Assembly: GCF_040436345.1 (NCBI RefSeq)
Contig: NC_133227.1
Span: forward strand, 25,046,671-25,110,670
Direction: 5' to 3'
Length of the DNA: 64,000 nucleotides
Source of the DNA: Pagrus major
Lineage: Eukaryota > Chordata > Actinopteri > Spariformes > Sparidae
The notes under the pieces are model-generated. The model did not search any database. It was not told where the DNA came from and saw only the letters and a program-made list of their open reading frames with translations. Position numbers and translations under genes: made by a program. Positions within the stretch are counted from its first letter, which is position 1. The number at the start of each line of letters is the position of its first letter. This document shows positions 12,221-25,018 of the stretch, one piece after another.

Positions 12221-14082
12221 GTGCCTTTTTAATGTTCGTTTGAGTCAATTTTTGAAATGACAGTTTTATGTAAGTTATCACATTGTGTGTTCATTTTACT
12301 TAATAATAGAGATAAAAGCAGACGTATTGATTAGAAATGGTAATATTCAGTGATACGATCCTGGTGGTAGCATCACTGCTCTTGAGGGAAACTCATGCTG
12401 TAGTGCATGGTGCCATCCTCTGGCTGCTGGGGTGAACTGCAGGAGTTAACTCACAATCAGCAGTGTAGCACTTAAATGATATTACCAGTTTTGTACTAAG
12501 TTATGAGAAGTGCAAACTTTGGAGACAGTGATCATGTCATGAAAATACATTTTTCAGATGCCATACAATAGTAATTCAGTTTTGTTCATGAAAATACACC
12601 ATACAGATTTATTAAAGGAACGTGTACATAGCCTACTTTAATATTCTATGGACTACGGACTGGATGATGGATCTGTTGTAGATAAATATTACGCCCAATT
12701 CATTCTATTGCACTGGGGCCATTTTTAACACTGGAGTGAGAAATTCAAATGCTAAAGACCAAAAGTGTGGAAGTCCATATGGGACGAAACTATAAATTAA
12801 AAAGTTGAAAATAATAAACACAGAAAACATATAAACGAACCAGTTGGAAATAAGTACTTTTAAATAAACACCACTTAAATACTAAAAAATAATGTGCTAT
12901 TTCTTATTTCATGGTTGCAATTTTCAAATATGAATTTCCAAGTCTGTTTCCTTCGCAGTGACTTAGCGTCTGCACTGACAGGACGTGCCACATCAGGGTA
13001 TGTAGCTCATCATCGTGAAAATAAGAATGATGACATAACATTTCATATTAACGACATAACTTTTAATAACATATTTCACATTGTTTTACAATGTATTGGC
13101 TCATTTAGAAAATGGTTTCATTCATTTATATTGTGTTTCATTGACTTTTTCATTTCTATAGTTACGGCCCACGTGGCCTCCCATAAAAAGTAAGGCAAAT
13201 ATGGTAAATACTTTATTTAGTCGCTGAACACATAGGGACATTGTTAACTGCATAAAGGATGAAAGATTGTTGCAATTATTGAAATGTGATTATATATTCT
13301 TCCTCTTTAACTGTATATAATTACATCTTATCTCTTATTGACACAGCAACACATTCAAATAAAAGGTAAAACAAATATTATACATTTTACAAGGACAAAT
13401 CTGATATACTGTATACTTACATACTGTACATTAAAGGTAAACATTACATTGATATGTATTTTAAACTCTACAAGTTTCCAACATTTTATGAACGCAGTCG
13501 AATGTTTTCCTCAGTATACATGGTCGTCTTACCACACTGATATAAATTTCTTTTTTCTTAATCCATGTAAATACTTATTTTGCATATATATATATAGATG
13601 TTTTACACAGCAATAACAGCAAAATTTAAATTTGAAAGGAAACAATCATCATACTACCCATTAACCCATCACTGTTTTTCCACATTGTATTCTTTACTGT
13701 ATCATCGACGCTGGATATCTTCAGGTTTGACCTTTATCCTAATTTGTCTGGTTTCTTCACACGTTTTTATGTGTTTAAAGGTTATTAAATTATTTTGACA
13801 ATATTCCGTATTTGTTTAATAGGAAATATTTTTCTAAATACAACCAGACCACAAGATAAACTACTGTAACTGATTGCTATAATTGGTTTTTAGAGCTCCT
13901 CAGCCACCAAAAGAGACAGATATATGTTAATTATTTTGTATGGTCCACCGTTCCTTTCTTCACATAATTTAAGTAAATAACTGTCTTGTTTTGTTTTAAT
14001 CAGAAACTGTTTTTATATTTGCAAAAGAATACTACCCACTATAATTTGCAAGGTTTGTTGATGTTGTTCTTTTTGTACATTT

Positions 14083-14108
14083 TATTTTATTGTATATTCA
14101 TATTTATT
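14083..14108 (-). terminator. Candidate poly(A) signals for htr3a
   Basis: On the minus strand this stretch contains AATAAA hexamers about 0.43 kb past the htr3a stop codon. Placement is by motif only; other A/T-rich hexamers nearby could act instead. Confidence 0.3.
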
Positions 14109-14532
14109 TCTTTGTTTTATGGGCGTGATGGTTGGGCGATTTTAAATGGTTACCCTAACTAAAATATCTTTGCTTGGTGGGTTGCCACTCCTGTCATCCT
14201 GTTCAATAATAATTGCATACTGTAAGTGTGTGGAGCAGTAAGCACATTTCTGCCCAGGCATCTCAGATTGCACTAACATCATGGAGCTTTAAAGTTTTCT
14301 GATAAAATCTAAAATAATGAGGATAATAATAATGTTTATAGGGATATATTGGCAAATCCAGTTGGTTTTGTACATAAGCCCAAACTGCAGGAAGCCTTTC
14401 CCTCTTCCATTACTATGTGAGTGCCTCCATGTATCCACTGAGCTACACAGGGCATATAGCCGATAACTCTGGCCTTTTCAATTCTTTGCTCTACCCGCAG
14501 AGCACGTGTCCACCGCAGAACAGAGGAGACAC

Positions 14533-17500
14533 TCAGGCGACCTGCCACACTGACCACAGCGTGCCCAGTGTGATGCTGTAGGCCACCATGGCCACCAAGT
14601 AAACTCTGAAGAGCAGCACGTCCAGCACATAGCCGACCTGCAGCCACTCCTTGGCAACTTCCCGGGCCCTGTCCCTCTTCTCCAGGAAGTGGCGTATCGC
14701 CGTCACTTCCTGCAGGATGTTGTCCATGACAGGCGGGGTGGGGTCCCTGGAGGGGACTGGAGGCAGGCCCAGTCTGATCAGCCCAGCTTCTCTGTCATGC
14801 TGGCTGAGCCTTCGGCCTATCTCACAGGTGTGGTGGTGGGTGCACTGGGCTGCAGGATGGGACAAACATAGGCGTATTTTTTGTAGTTTTTCATTGAAGT
14901 AGGTATAAGCAAAGAAAATGACCCTTTTTTCTGGTCAAAAACATTCAGTAAATGTAAGGAAATTAGCTGCTGTTGCATTAAGTGTGATTTAAAACCTGAA
15001 TACACTGTGAATCCACTGATGTATCTTACCAGTGCCGTAGTTGTTGTCTTTGTAGTGGTCCAGGTCGGAGGCCTGGGAGGACAATCTGGAGCAGAGGCGG
15101 TGCTTCTTGTGGATGCAGAAGAGGACCGGAGCCCTTTCCAGCACCAAGTACTTCACCCAGTGGGGCACAGGGGTCTGCAGGTCCTGCTTGTGCACCAGAC
15201 GCACAATTAGCACAGTCTCTGTCAGGCTGATCACCAGGAGGGCCATGCAAACCACAAAGTATACACCTGTATAAAGGGCAAAGGATTGAGAATGAATGTT
15301 AGTATGGATCTATGATGTTGTGGTTGCGTGTCAAGGATGTTTCCCTGCATTGCTAAATGCACGCTGAGTTAGTTTCCAGTCCTCAAAAACACTGAAATCA
15401 GTGCTTGAGTCTGAGTGCACTCAGAACATGTTATGCCCTCAACAATCAGTCCCTGCATGCTTGACTTGCAGAGTAATTGCTGCTCAATTTTGTTCCAAGC
15501 TCTCCTCACATCATAGTTTACTAACCTTTTTACTGTTTTTTTATTTCCACATCAATTAGGAGTAAAAGTAAGATTGTTTTCAGACAAACGAAAATGATCC
15601 TTTTGCCTGAACAAACTGCTGATAAGCAGTGATAGATCCCAATCACCTATCAGTGGCGTTCCAATGGCCGTGGCAGGCAGAGTATCAGAAACAATGATGA
15701 GGAAGACAGAGTAGCCCAGCAGTAAAGTGATCTTGAAGGAAACCCTCTCTCCGCTGTCTGGTGGCAGATAGAAACCCACAATGTCCATGACCATCAGGAA
15801 GATGCTGGGCAGCAGCAGGTTCACAGTGTAGAACAAAGGACGCCGCCGGATCACCACCTGGAAAAAAGTAGATTTACTGCTGTGAAAAAAAACGTGGTCA
15901 GTTTAGCCGAGCATACAGACTGGAAACAGAGAGCTAAACTGCTTGTGCCCTGAGTGTCTTACTGTTAATATGTTGTGCCTCTTTGGTTTAATCCATAGCC
16001 CACATAAACAGAACTGTATAAAAAACAGTTAATGGGTTGTTCTGACCACCATTACTGGCTGTCAGATATGATCACTAAGCACAGGTTTTGTTCTCCAGTT
16101 TTTATGCAATAAATCTGTTCACCTCACAAAAAAGTCAAACATGCATATTTCTCAAAAATAGCCTTCACAATTATTTGGACCCACAGTTAGTCTACTCTTT
16201 TTCTTCTCTTTTTAGTACTATTTAGGGGCATTTTTTTTATTATTACAGGGTGAAAAGTAGACAGACAGCCCCTGAGCCTCCTTCAACAGAATGAATAAAT
16301 CATTTTAGGCATATTGCTCTCATGGGAAGAGTGTTAGCTGTAATCCACAAAGCAAGGGCATCCACTGTCGAAGCTTGGGATATCCTCAGCAGCTCTCTTT
16401 CGAACGCACACATCCTTGCACAGATATAATGTGTCACCTTGTTAGATTGTACAATAACTTACACACAAATTGTTTACTGTCTACTGTCTTTTCGTTAGTG
16501 TTTTTTGTCTTCTGTTTTCGTTTTATTTGGAAAGGCAATGATGGCTTGGCTGTAGTTTTGTGTTTTGTGTTGTTGTTTACATGGACAAGAATCTTGGTAC
16601 TCGATCTATGGCACGCTGTATTTGTATATTGAGTGACAAATAGTTCAATAAAAAGTTGATCACAAAAAAAAAAGTAGAGAGACAGTAGCCAGATTTGAAT
16701 CAGGGATCTTTTTAGTTCATGGCCAGTGATTTACACTGCTTTATAGCCAGCAGGTTTTTCTCAAGTTTTATTTATTTATTTATTTTTAACTAAAAAGTAA
16801 ATTAGTTCTGTAATAAAATAAGATGTACGCAGTCAAAAAAAAGGACCTCTAATAGTGAATAATTCATTTCAGAGATAAATATTAGAGGTTATCTAAAATA
16901 AGAAATAAGAACAAGGCTCTAATTTAACATACGTGCGTTTTTATTGGTCATTACCAGGTGTCAGTCAGTAACACCGGTTGTGATTGGCAGCAGGTGAGGA
17001 AGAGAGGCGGGCAGATTCACAGGGAGAAAACTAGCAACAAAGGAAAATGAAGGCCAAGTCTGCACGTCGCAGTGTTAGAGGATGTTTGAATAAGCTGAGG
17101 GAAAATACTGGCAGTAGGATAAGACACCAACATGTGCTTTATCTAGCTACTTAATTTCAGTTAATAAGGCTTAATTAGAACTTGTATCGAGTTCGCTGAG
17201 TGACTGAAATCGCGTAGCTGTTAGCCGCTAAGCTAGCGGCAGGTTGCTCGGTAATGTTAGCATCGGCTAGCGTGGTTTCTCTTAATTTGTGTGACCATTA
17301 GTTGGATAAGTGAACGATTCAAGTGTGAGCTTCGACCTGACACGGAAACTGTGCGGGTCCTCTGCTGAAGACAGCTCTTTGACTGTCAGGATGTTAGCAT
17401 GACAAGTTCAGATACCGCCATTGGTGACCGGAAACGGCTTTGGGTGCCCCTAACAAAGATGTCCGCCTCCATTACTGCCGGCCACTCTCCTTTTCTTCCC

Positions 17501-20500
17501 CACAGGACTGAAACAGAGCTGTAAGTTGAACATGATTTTTATTTAATACTGTTTGTTATAATTATTTTGTGTGGGAGTGTGTGTAGTAGGTACTTTTGCT
17601 TGCTGAAGTGTTGTGTTTTAGGAGAAACAAACTAATTCAAGGTTAAAGTGACCTGCTTGAATTTGAGTTTAATTGGAGTCAGTTAATTCTTTGTGCAAGA
17701 GCCAGATATGTTTTGTTCTGCTTTATTTTGTTGTTTGTTGTTTTACCTTACTAGTTGGCAAAGTTTACTGACAGATGACTTATAATCTGGTTTCAAAGGG
17801 ATCTTAAGATGTCTATTTTTCACAATATTCACAATATTAGGACTATATCACCCCCATTTAATCATCAGCAAACTACAGTTATTATTAAAATTAGGCCCGC
17901 ACAATTGATTGAAATATTATCAAGGTGCAAGTCCAAACCCAGATGCTGCAATTTATTTATTTATTTTTTACGATGAAATGTGTGACACACAACATTATAA
18001 TGTGCTGCAGAGATGCCCTGATGACAAATCTTGTTCTCCAGACATAAAACAGCGTTTGTTTGCTAAAGACCCGAACAAATTGCACAACATCTTGCTTTTA
18101 GTAATTATTTCAGTAAAAAGGAAAATTGTGATGCAAAAATCATCTTTCTCACTTATTGTAAATCATTTAACAGTATGTTTCAAAATGATCACATATGATT
18201 TTGTTTATTTTAAAGATATCGTGCAGGCCTTTTTACAATCTTCAGTCTTAATACTTACATGGAACTTCATCTCAGCATAATAGTCATCGTTGTCCACACT
18301 GAAGATCTTGTAGTTGGACAGTATATGGAGCAGCTCCCACTCTCCCTGGTTCATGAAGACACTCTTGTCCTCCTTTAGCTCCTCCGGGGTTCGCATCAGG
18401 GTGATGTTGATGTCATCAACTACAGATCGAACACAATGATGGGAACAGCGTGAAACAGTCATGGCAACAAGTTACCTTTCACCCAGCGCTCTGCTCTCTA
18501 AGCACACGTCACAGCAGGAGAGAGTTCATGGATAAACTGAAGAGAACAGTTGTTCTACTAAAGTCTTGATGAGAAGAGTTGAGGAGAGTTGGATGTTATT
18601 TTCGAATGCCAGTGAATATTTTTCACCATTTTGCCAGAATGACATCAAAAGTATGAAAGTAGTATAATGGCAGATCATTTGATTCATTAATTTTGCCTTT
18701 TGTAAAGTATTCCTACCAAAAAAAATGTAGTTTTCTCCACATTTTCTATCAATTATGACAACATTGTTCGCACAGAGCTAAGGCAAGTACAATAGGTCAA
18801 AGCTGAACCAGAAAGTCGGACTGTAATCTGTGAATGTGAACGTTTAAAAAGGGAAATAATTTTACCATTCGTCTTTTGTTTGTGTATACTTTGTGGCTTT
18901 GTCATTTAATGAAAACTTATTAAGAAAACAGAAATCTATCTCGCAATCACTCAAAATGTAAATGTCTTTTAAGTAAGTGAAAAATGTCTTACTGGTATGT
19001 AGCCAGCTCTGGAAGGTGAGGCTGCATTTCTGGACGTCAAATGGGAAGTTGTAGATGTTGAGAGTGCAGGCTGTGACCACCTGGATGGGCTTGTAGTTGC
19101 GCACCAGTCCGTCATGTGTCACATAGACGTAAGGTATGTCTGGAGACTTCCCCACATCTACACTGCAGGTCAGAGACAAAAATGACAACAACGATATTTT
19201 TAAAGGAGCAAAAACCGGCTGCTGCCAGCCCTGGTAGAATAAAAGAAGTCTTAGAAATAATGGTTTGAAGTTGCAGCAGCAGTTCTTACAACTCATTGAT
19301 GAGGATGTCAGGCACCCACACATTAGCGGTAGGAAGAGAAACCTGTTTGACTTCATCAAAGTCTTCTGGGTTCCAGACCAGGAATTCATCCGTCCACGAC
19401 TAAATTTATTCAAGAATGGAAAAAGTTAAATGAGTAAAACAACATGTAAATATGATACATAATATTAATAATCTATTTTTGTTGTGAACACATTCAGCAT
19501 TAGTGTCTTAGTAACGTTAAACACATGTTATTATCTAAATATATAGAATAAAATACACAAATACTTCACAATTAAAGCTTTCGAATTTTCATTGTAATGA
19601 ATGTAAAAACAAATTATTCTAAGTTTGCTATTATAGGCAGGACAAATTGATTTAATGGGTATTTGATAGGGAAATAATGCAGTAAATCAAAATAGCTTTG
19701 TTCCAGATCTAGTTTCTATAGAAAAACATGGAGGGCATGTTGATTTGTCTTTTCTCTTACCTGTCTGTACCACACATATGTAGTCAAAACCTGGTTCTTC
19801 TCATCCTGAAGGGGAATACAAGAAGACATCGGGGTGTTCAGACAATTTTTTTTTATATTCATTATATTGTAATTTGTAAATAGATTTTTTTATTATGTTC
19901 ATTACACAAAACACAATTATATATTTACATATTAAAATAACTTAAATTTATCAACTAGTTTTTATGGTATTATTTTTTTAATTACGTTTGCATAAGTTTG
20001 TGTGTAATGTAGATAATTACGCAGATGACATACTGCAAATAAAGTAATAATTAAAGGAGTCATGAGTCATGAATGGACTTCTTCATTTGTGCATCATAAC
20101 TCACCACATTGAGGATGGAATAAACCATGAGGTCGATCGCCACTATAGTGGACGTCCTCCAGTCTTTCACGGGTCTCACTCCCTTCTTGTAACCGGCACT
20201 CAAAAACTCAGATAGCCGCACTAATGTGGCATTGGCAAATCTTCCCGTGCTGCCGCCCAGTTTCTTCACTGAAAATGTACAAAATATTCATCTGTTTATG
20301 TGCAGCGACATGAAGAAGTAAAAAAAAATTCAATGTTTACCTCTAATGTTCAGTCAAACGTGCACATTTTCAAAAAGCAACACAGCACAAGTTTCTTTCT
20401 AACTGCACTGAAATTAATAGTTTCATCTGTCTGATTTTAAATTCAACTATCTGTAAGTAGTCGTTAAAGCAGTTGCAAAAAAAGCCAAACAAATGTATAG

Positions 20501-21000
20501 ACCTAAAAGCAGGAAAAGGAAGGCATAGTAAAAAAACAACAACATCAAATTAAATAATAATTCATTTTTAAAATTTAAATTTTTGAGTATGAAATTTGTC
20601 ATGTCACTAATGTTCAAGCACGATTACTTTTATATTGATTGTATGCCAATTTAATGAAGGATCAATATCATTTTGAAGCAACACACTGTATTTTTAACTG
20701 TCTGTAATTCCTACTGACTTGGTAACATTGTCTAATAATATCTAGATTTTTTTCAAATCGACTAAAATAATTGGTCTGGTAAACCTTAAATTGAAAGTTT
20801 ACAAATGAATGCAAATAATACTTAAGCATTCACGTCTCAGACTTATTTTTGCTGGCAAAAGAGTAAAGGGATTTCGTCTTTTAAATATTTAACAACATAA
20901 TAATTGGGTATAAAACAGAAGCTGCTGTACCTGTGCAGGCTCTTGATGCTCCTTGAATAAGAAGGAAAATGAGTGCTGTCCCAGCTGATGAGAGTCTCAT
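14533..21000 (-). CDS. htr3a: 5-hydroxytryptamine receptor 3A subunit (serotonin-gated cation channel)
   Basis: Nine coding exons on the minus strand: 20931-21000, 20105-20268, 19761-19805, 19290-19399, 18993-19162, 18259-18419, 15647-15857, 15030-15266, 14533-14849. All borders are GT-AG and the joined frame is open, giving 494 aa (human about 478). It is a Cys-loop pentameric ligand-gated channel of the plasma membrane, conducting cations in neurons. Visible features: a signal peptide of about 20 residues, NAT glycosylation site at N36, WYRQ loop D, the Cys-loop C162-C176 enclosing FPFD, loop-B Trp183, a YYAEMKF loop C, RRRPLFY before M1, M2 with Glu277 at -1' and the 'LLLGYSVF' core, and M4 near 468-488. 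The intracellular helix has R448, R452 and K456, matching the basic triplet of low-conductance mammalian 3A. The start Met begins a hydrophobic leader. Intron 6 (2.4 kb) carries a retroposed insert and an island. The A identity rests on strong similarity. Confidence 0.93.
16269..16673 (+). mobile_element. Retroposed insert with poly(A) tail in htr3a intron 6
   Basis: The insert ends with AATAAA (16647-16652) followed 11 nt later by a run of ten A residues, as in a reverse-transcribed RNA. It is flanked by a near-perfect 16-bp direct repeat: AAAAGTAGACAGACAG at 16253 and AAAAGTAGAGAGACAG at 16670, differing at one base. This looks like a target-site duplication. The 0.4-kb body is plus-strand, T-rich near its 3' end and has no recognisable protein. 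It may be a 5'-truncated LINE tail or a retrocopy of an mRNA 3' end. Confidence 0.6.
16770..16791 (+). repeat. (TTTA)n tract
   Basis: Short run of TTTA units. Similar short tracts occur at 9843-9862, 17954-17970 and 34010-34026. Confidence 0.7.
16925..17520 (+). promoter_or_regulatory. Orphan promoter/first-exon-like island inside htr3a intron 6
   Basis: Within an AT-rich intron this 0.6-kb block is richer in G+C and CpG. It carries two inverted CCAAT boxes (ATTGGT at 16943, GATTGGC at 16982), a 'gctaagctagcggc' stretch typical of fish 5' leaders, and a perfect splice donor GTAAGT at 17521. Two ATG codons in good context share one frame (17399 and 17459), which stays open for about 40 codons to the donor. 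The encoded peptide is not recognised. No downstream plus-strand exons for it are evident in this window. It could be the first exon of a nested gene, a duplicated promoter fragment or a misassembly. Confidence 0.4.
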
Positions 21001-21604
21001 CGTGTCAGTTCACCTGTGTTTTCTTCCCCTGCTGTTGAGGTCTGCCGGCCGCTCTGATGAAAGGCCTCTGGATGCCTGACGCCCATATCCTCCATGACCA
21101 TCCACTATATCCATCACTTCACTCTCATCTACTATCAAAACCTTGTTAGTGTCACTCAGCTCATAAGGGTGTATCAGTCGACTCTGACGCCACTCCTCCT
21201 TGTTCAATAAAGCAGTTTCTCACTGAGATAAATGGAGATGAAAGACTGCTGAAATAAAAGCTAGTGACCGGATCGTATGTCATGACTGAGTAATCGTTTA
21301 ATTAAGTGATGCGCCAACGCCGGCTACAGTGATTTAGAACAAGTAAGAGGCAAGTTGGTAGTGTTTCAGCAAAGTTTTAGCATTAAATGTCCTGACCAGT
21401 GACTGTATTTACCATTTTAACTTAACTTTCCCTATGTTGAGACGTTTAAGGCTGCTAATATTAAAAGGAAATACTTAATCAAAAGTAATGTAATTTGTCA
21501 GTTGTGTGTGTGATGTACAACAGAATTTGGACCAGAAACAAAAAAGAAATGTTAGCAGAGAGATGATTATATCTAAAATTAAAATTACAACTCCACTAAT
21601 AAAT

Positions 21605-22070
21605 ACACAACATGGTCAAAAGTGTGTATGACACCTCAAATTTCAGCCCGTATGTGACAGTGAACATGTAATTCCAGAAGTAATTGCTATAAGAGACTTG
21701 ATTCTTCTGAAGAAGGCTGTATGTGATATTTTGAAACCTGGCTGCATGGATTTGCAGCCATTTTAGCCACTAAAGCATTATTGATGCAGCAACTGATGTT
21801 TGGCTGTAAGACCTGTTTTTCAGTTGGCATTTCAATTCATTCACAAAGGTGTTGGATGGGGTTTAGGTCAGGGTTATTATGTGCAAGCCAGTCAGGTTCT
21901 TCCCCGACAAAGCACACATTTCATCCCCATTTAAAAACAATGCATCTCCATATTTGTTTGAAGTGTTGATACAAACTGAAAGTTAATGTTTTCCTTCATT
22001 GGTTAAGAAAATGCTCCTACTTCTAAAGCTGGGCATATGTGTCCACATACTTTTTGTTGTGCAGTGTAAA
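21605..22070. mobile_element. Tc1/mariner-like non-autonomous element
   Basis: The left end 'acaacatggtcaaaagtgtg' and the right end 'cacatactttttgttgtgca' are loosely inverted and resemble the ends of common fish Tc1-type derivatives. Interior phrases such as 'ggtgttggatggggtttagg' and 'gccagtcaggttcttccccg' recall a widespread fish repeat. No transposase frame remains. A short end fragment recurs at 57655. Confidence 0.55.
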
Positions 22071-22106
22071 TCTCAGTGTAACCTTAAATATAACCATGTC
22101 AACGCT

Positions 22107-22345
22107 ATCGCCAGAATAAATGTTGGCAATATACTTTTCTTCAAACAACGGATATGTTGAAACTTCATATTTGTTTATCTTCAGTTTTCAATTTCATGCT
22201 GTGATAACTCGGTGCTTATGGTCTGGTTAGCTTTAGGCTCAAAAACCACTTGGTTAGGGTTAGGAAAAGATGTTGTCGGCTTACTTGGGTCTGTTGCCAC
22301 TAACAAGGCTGGAAAATGTACCAATGTCTCGTCCTAAATATCCAG
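22107..22345 (+). repeat. MITE family 1, partial copy
   Basis: Begins 'atcgccagaataaatgttgg' exactly like the left end at 1255, and continues with 'caacggatatgttgaaactt' and 'aaccacttggttagggttag'. The right terminal repeat seen in the full copy is absent. Confidence 0.65.
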
Positions 22346-24046
22346 TGGTTTCAAATGTACATCTATAATAAATCCAGTAGTTTCACACCTTCAATGTTCA
22401 TACACCGTCTCATCGAGTATAACGGGTACAAATTTAAATATATCCTTGTGTAAGAAGGCGAGATATCATAGGTATGACTTGCCGAAATGAACCAGTCAGA
22501 GCGCTCCAGTATAAGTGAATTTGGGTTTTTGTAGGGTTTGATATTCTCTCCAGTTTAAATGTAAAAATAAAGCTGAAAGACAGAACAAAAACACTTTCAG
22601 AGTTATTTGACAATGGGCTGATTTCTCATGACTTCAGCAGTAAGAATAGGCCAGTTGGTTTGATTCTGAGGCTTTTATTCACCCCTGTCATGTATTATAT
22701 TCACAGTACAACTTTATAGACATTTGTTTTATTCCAAAAGAACAGACCATGATCTTGAGATAGCATTTATTTTCACAACAAACTGAGAACAAAGCTTGAA
22801 CAGAAGATACAACCATTAACTTCCTCACACAGACAGTATCCGAGCACTGACTAAACATCTATCGTCAGCTCTGTTGTGTAACACCATGTAACCAGATCCA
22901 GTGGAAGAAGTGGTTTGCAGATAGTGTGAAAATTGCATTAATATGGATCTTTCCACCGGCGAGTTTTCTATGACGCACTTTTGATATTCTTATCATGACT
23001 ATTAGGAAGCCAACAGGGAATAGAGACACTGCAGCTGAGCTCTGAGTGGGTTTTATTGATCTATTTTGTGGCAGTGGGACGGAGATTAAAGTATGAATAC
23101 AATATCATAACATCAGACTGGCACTGAGAATTCTTCTCCAGAGAGCTGCTTTATTATACAACCTCTCTGAGTAAATCTTCACTGTCGGGAAAACATTATA
23201 GACCCGATGCAATGATGCCTCTGTCAAACAAACTATGATGCTGCTATACAGTGGCGGTGCAGTGTCTCGAGGTTATGAGACCAGAATATTTAAAGTTTCA
23301 GACGACTGGAATTTAATTTTTGTAGTTTTGGCAATCATTTGTATCAGTTATAAACAACTCATCCAACTTATTGACTAAATAAACTAAGAGATAAGTCACC
23401 AATTTGGAAGAGAAAACAAAGCCTAACAGTTAATTATTATCCAAATTACTGGCGTAAACATTCATCACAGTTTATCAACAAATTCCCTCCTTCTACTTAC
23501 ATCTAACGTACCTACTATAGTTCTGCATGTACCATTTTATTGTGCAATGAAAGATGATTACAGCACTCTTAAAGTGTTTCATCAGATAGTGATTTCCATC
23601 AGAGAGACCTCAAAGAATTAAACTCTTCATTGCAAATACTTCGTTAGATTTGGTGGATAATTGCGACAGGGATGTTATCTGCTATTTAAAGGAGGTCTCT
23701 ATGAGAACAAACAGCGACAAGGATTCTGCTATGAGAGTTAATTACCAAACCCTTCAGCTACACTATCCGATACAGAAATGCACATAAAAATGAGCTTAGC
23801 ACGATAATACTGAAGCTTCAGTGACTCATCTGATCTAAGCAATAACTTGAAAAGTGAAAAGTTATCATGACTGATAAAAGGTAAGCAAAAGTACACATGT
23901 AAGGAGCAATTTGTAATAATATCCTTTAAAAGCTTTGGTTAACACATTGGCACACAATATAAAGTAGATCCTGCGTTCTATTGAATTTTGACTTTTTTGG
24001 AGAAAAATATGACCACCAAGTTCAGTTTATATATACATAGATATAA

Positions 24047-24290
24047 GATATGAGACCGATTATTGGGGCCGATACTGAGCAGTTTTCTGATTATCATTAT
24101 CTGTGTTATCTTTCTATATTTCTACTTTCTACTTTTGTTCTAAGGCAGCATTCTTTCTCTGTCTGTTGTCACATCTACAGTGGTCTCACTCAATATCCCA
24201 CCCACAACACTGTTACATACCACAAGTAATGGCCTATCAATTCAAACCTGAATAATCTGAATCTGCAATCTGAAGTAACTATTAACCAAA
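24047..24290 (-). repeat. Dispersed repeat family 4, inverted copy
   Basis: The complement runs 'ttcagattattcag', 'gatattgagtgagaccac', then 'cggccccaataatcggtc'. The same order occurs on the plus strand at 24556-25010, so the two copies are inverted relative to each other with about 300 bp between arms. Confidence 0.65.
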
Positions 24291-24326
24291 GCTATCAAAT
24301 AAATGTAGTGGAGTGAAAGTATAAAG

Positions 24327-25018
24327 GGATCGACCGATAGGGTTTTTCACGGCCGATACCAATACCGATTATTAGTAATCAAGGGGACGGATAACCAATA
24401 ATTTGAACCAATATACATTTACAGTAAAAATAAAAAATCTTGGTGTCAAAGTTGAGAATAACCAGTGATGAAATCTAACTAACTAATTTGCTAAAGTACT
24501 GTACGTAAGCTCCCCTCCACTAAACTTAATTGATAACTTTAGTTACTTGTACTTTTCAGTTTCAGATTATTCAGTGTTGATAGGCTATCACTTGTGACAT
24601 GTGACCAATCAGATAGTACTGTGGGCGGGACATTGAGTGAGACCACAGAGTGGTGACTACAGACAGAAAAACGGATGTCGCATCAGAGCCAAAATTAAAT
24701 AAATTAAATAAGTTTGGTTTCAACTAGAGTTTGAATTGTACAGCACAGTTAAATGATTGTAAATGTACTGATATTTTCATATTCAGGCTGCGATAACAAT
24801 ATGTCTGCTTTATAGTTAATAACTCTTCTAACTTGTAGGCCCATATTGTTTTGACCTTTTAGACTGGTGCAAGATAGTAGTGCATTTTTGAATCAATGTA
24901 TTCTATCAGCAATCAGACACATAGCAACTGATATCGATAATCAGAAAAATGCTGAATATATTGGCCCCGATTATCGTCCAGGCCAATAATCTAGGCCAAT
25001 AAAAGGACTGTCCCGAGT
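24327..25018 (+). repeat. Dispersed repeat family 4, forward copy
   Basis: Starts 'gggatcgaccgatagggttt', contains 'gacattgagtgagaccacag' and ends near 'ccaggccaataatctaggcc'. Other copies lie at 47585-47858 and 57695-58090. Its end is only about 100 bp past the htr3b stop codon, so it probably lies in the htr3b 3' untranslated region. Confidence 0.65.

Larger units (their letters stand above)
5426..14080. other. Gene-free, repeat-rich intergenic region
   Basis: No exon with splice sites and recognisable protein similarity is seen on either strand. The stretch holds several interspersed repeats, listed separately: 'acttaagtaaaagtac' elements at 5812, 9244, 10415 and 12103, a foldback MITE at 10059 and a 0.9-kb dispersed repeat at 7243. 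The remainder is AT-rich and unassigned. Short open frames here look random. Confidence 0.6.

Noticed and set aside
14336..14647. Minus-strand frame overlapping the last htr3a exon
   Set aside because: It reads the M4 exon in the wrong frame; the correct frame ends at 14533 with an HTR3A-type C-terminus.
16375..16632. 85-codon open frame in the retroposed insert
   Set aside because: It is a hydrophobic translation of a T-rich 3' end upstream of AATAAA and a poly(A) tail, with no recognised domain.
17909..18280. 123-codon open frame on the plus strand next to the orphan island
   Set aside because: Composition is random and AT-rich, it overlaps htr3b-independent htr3a exon 6 on the other strand, and no family is recognised.
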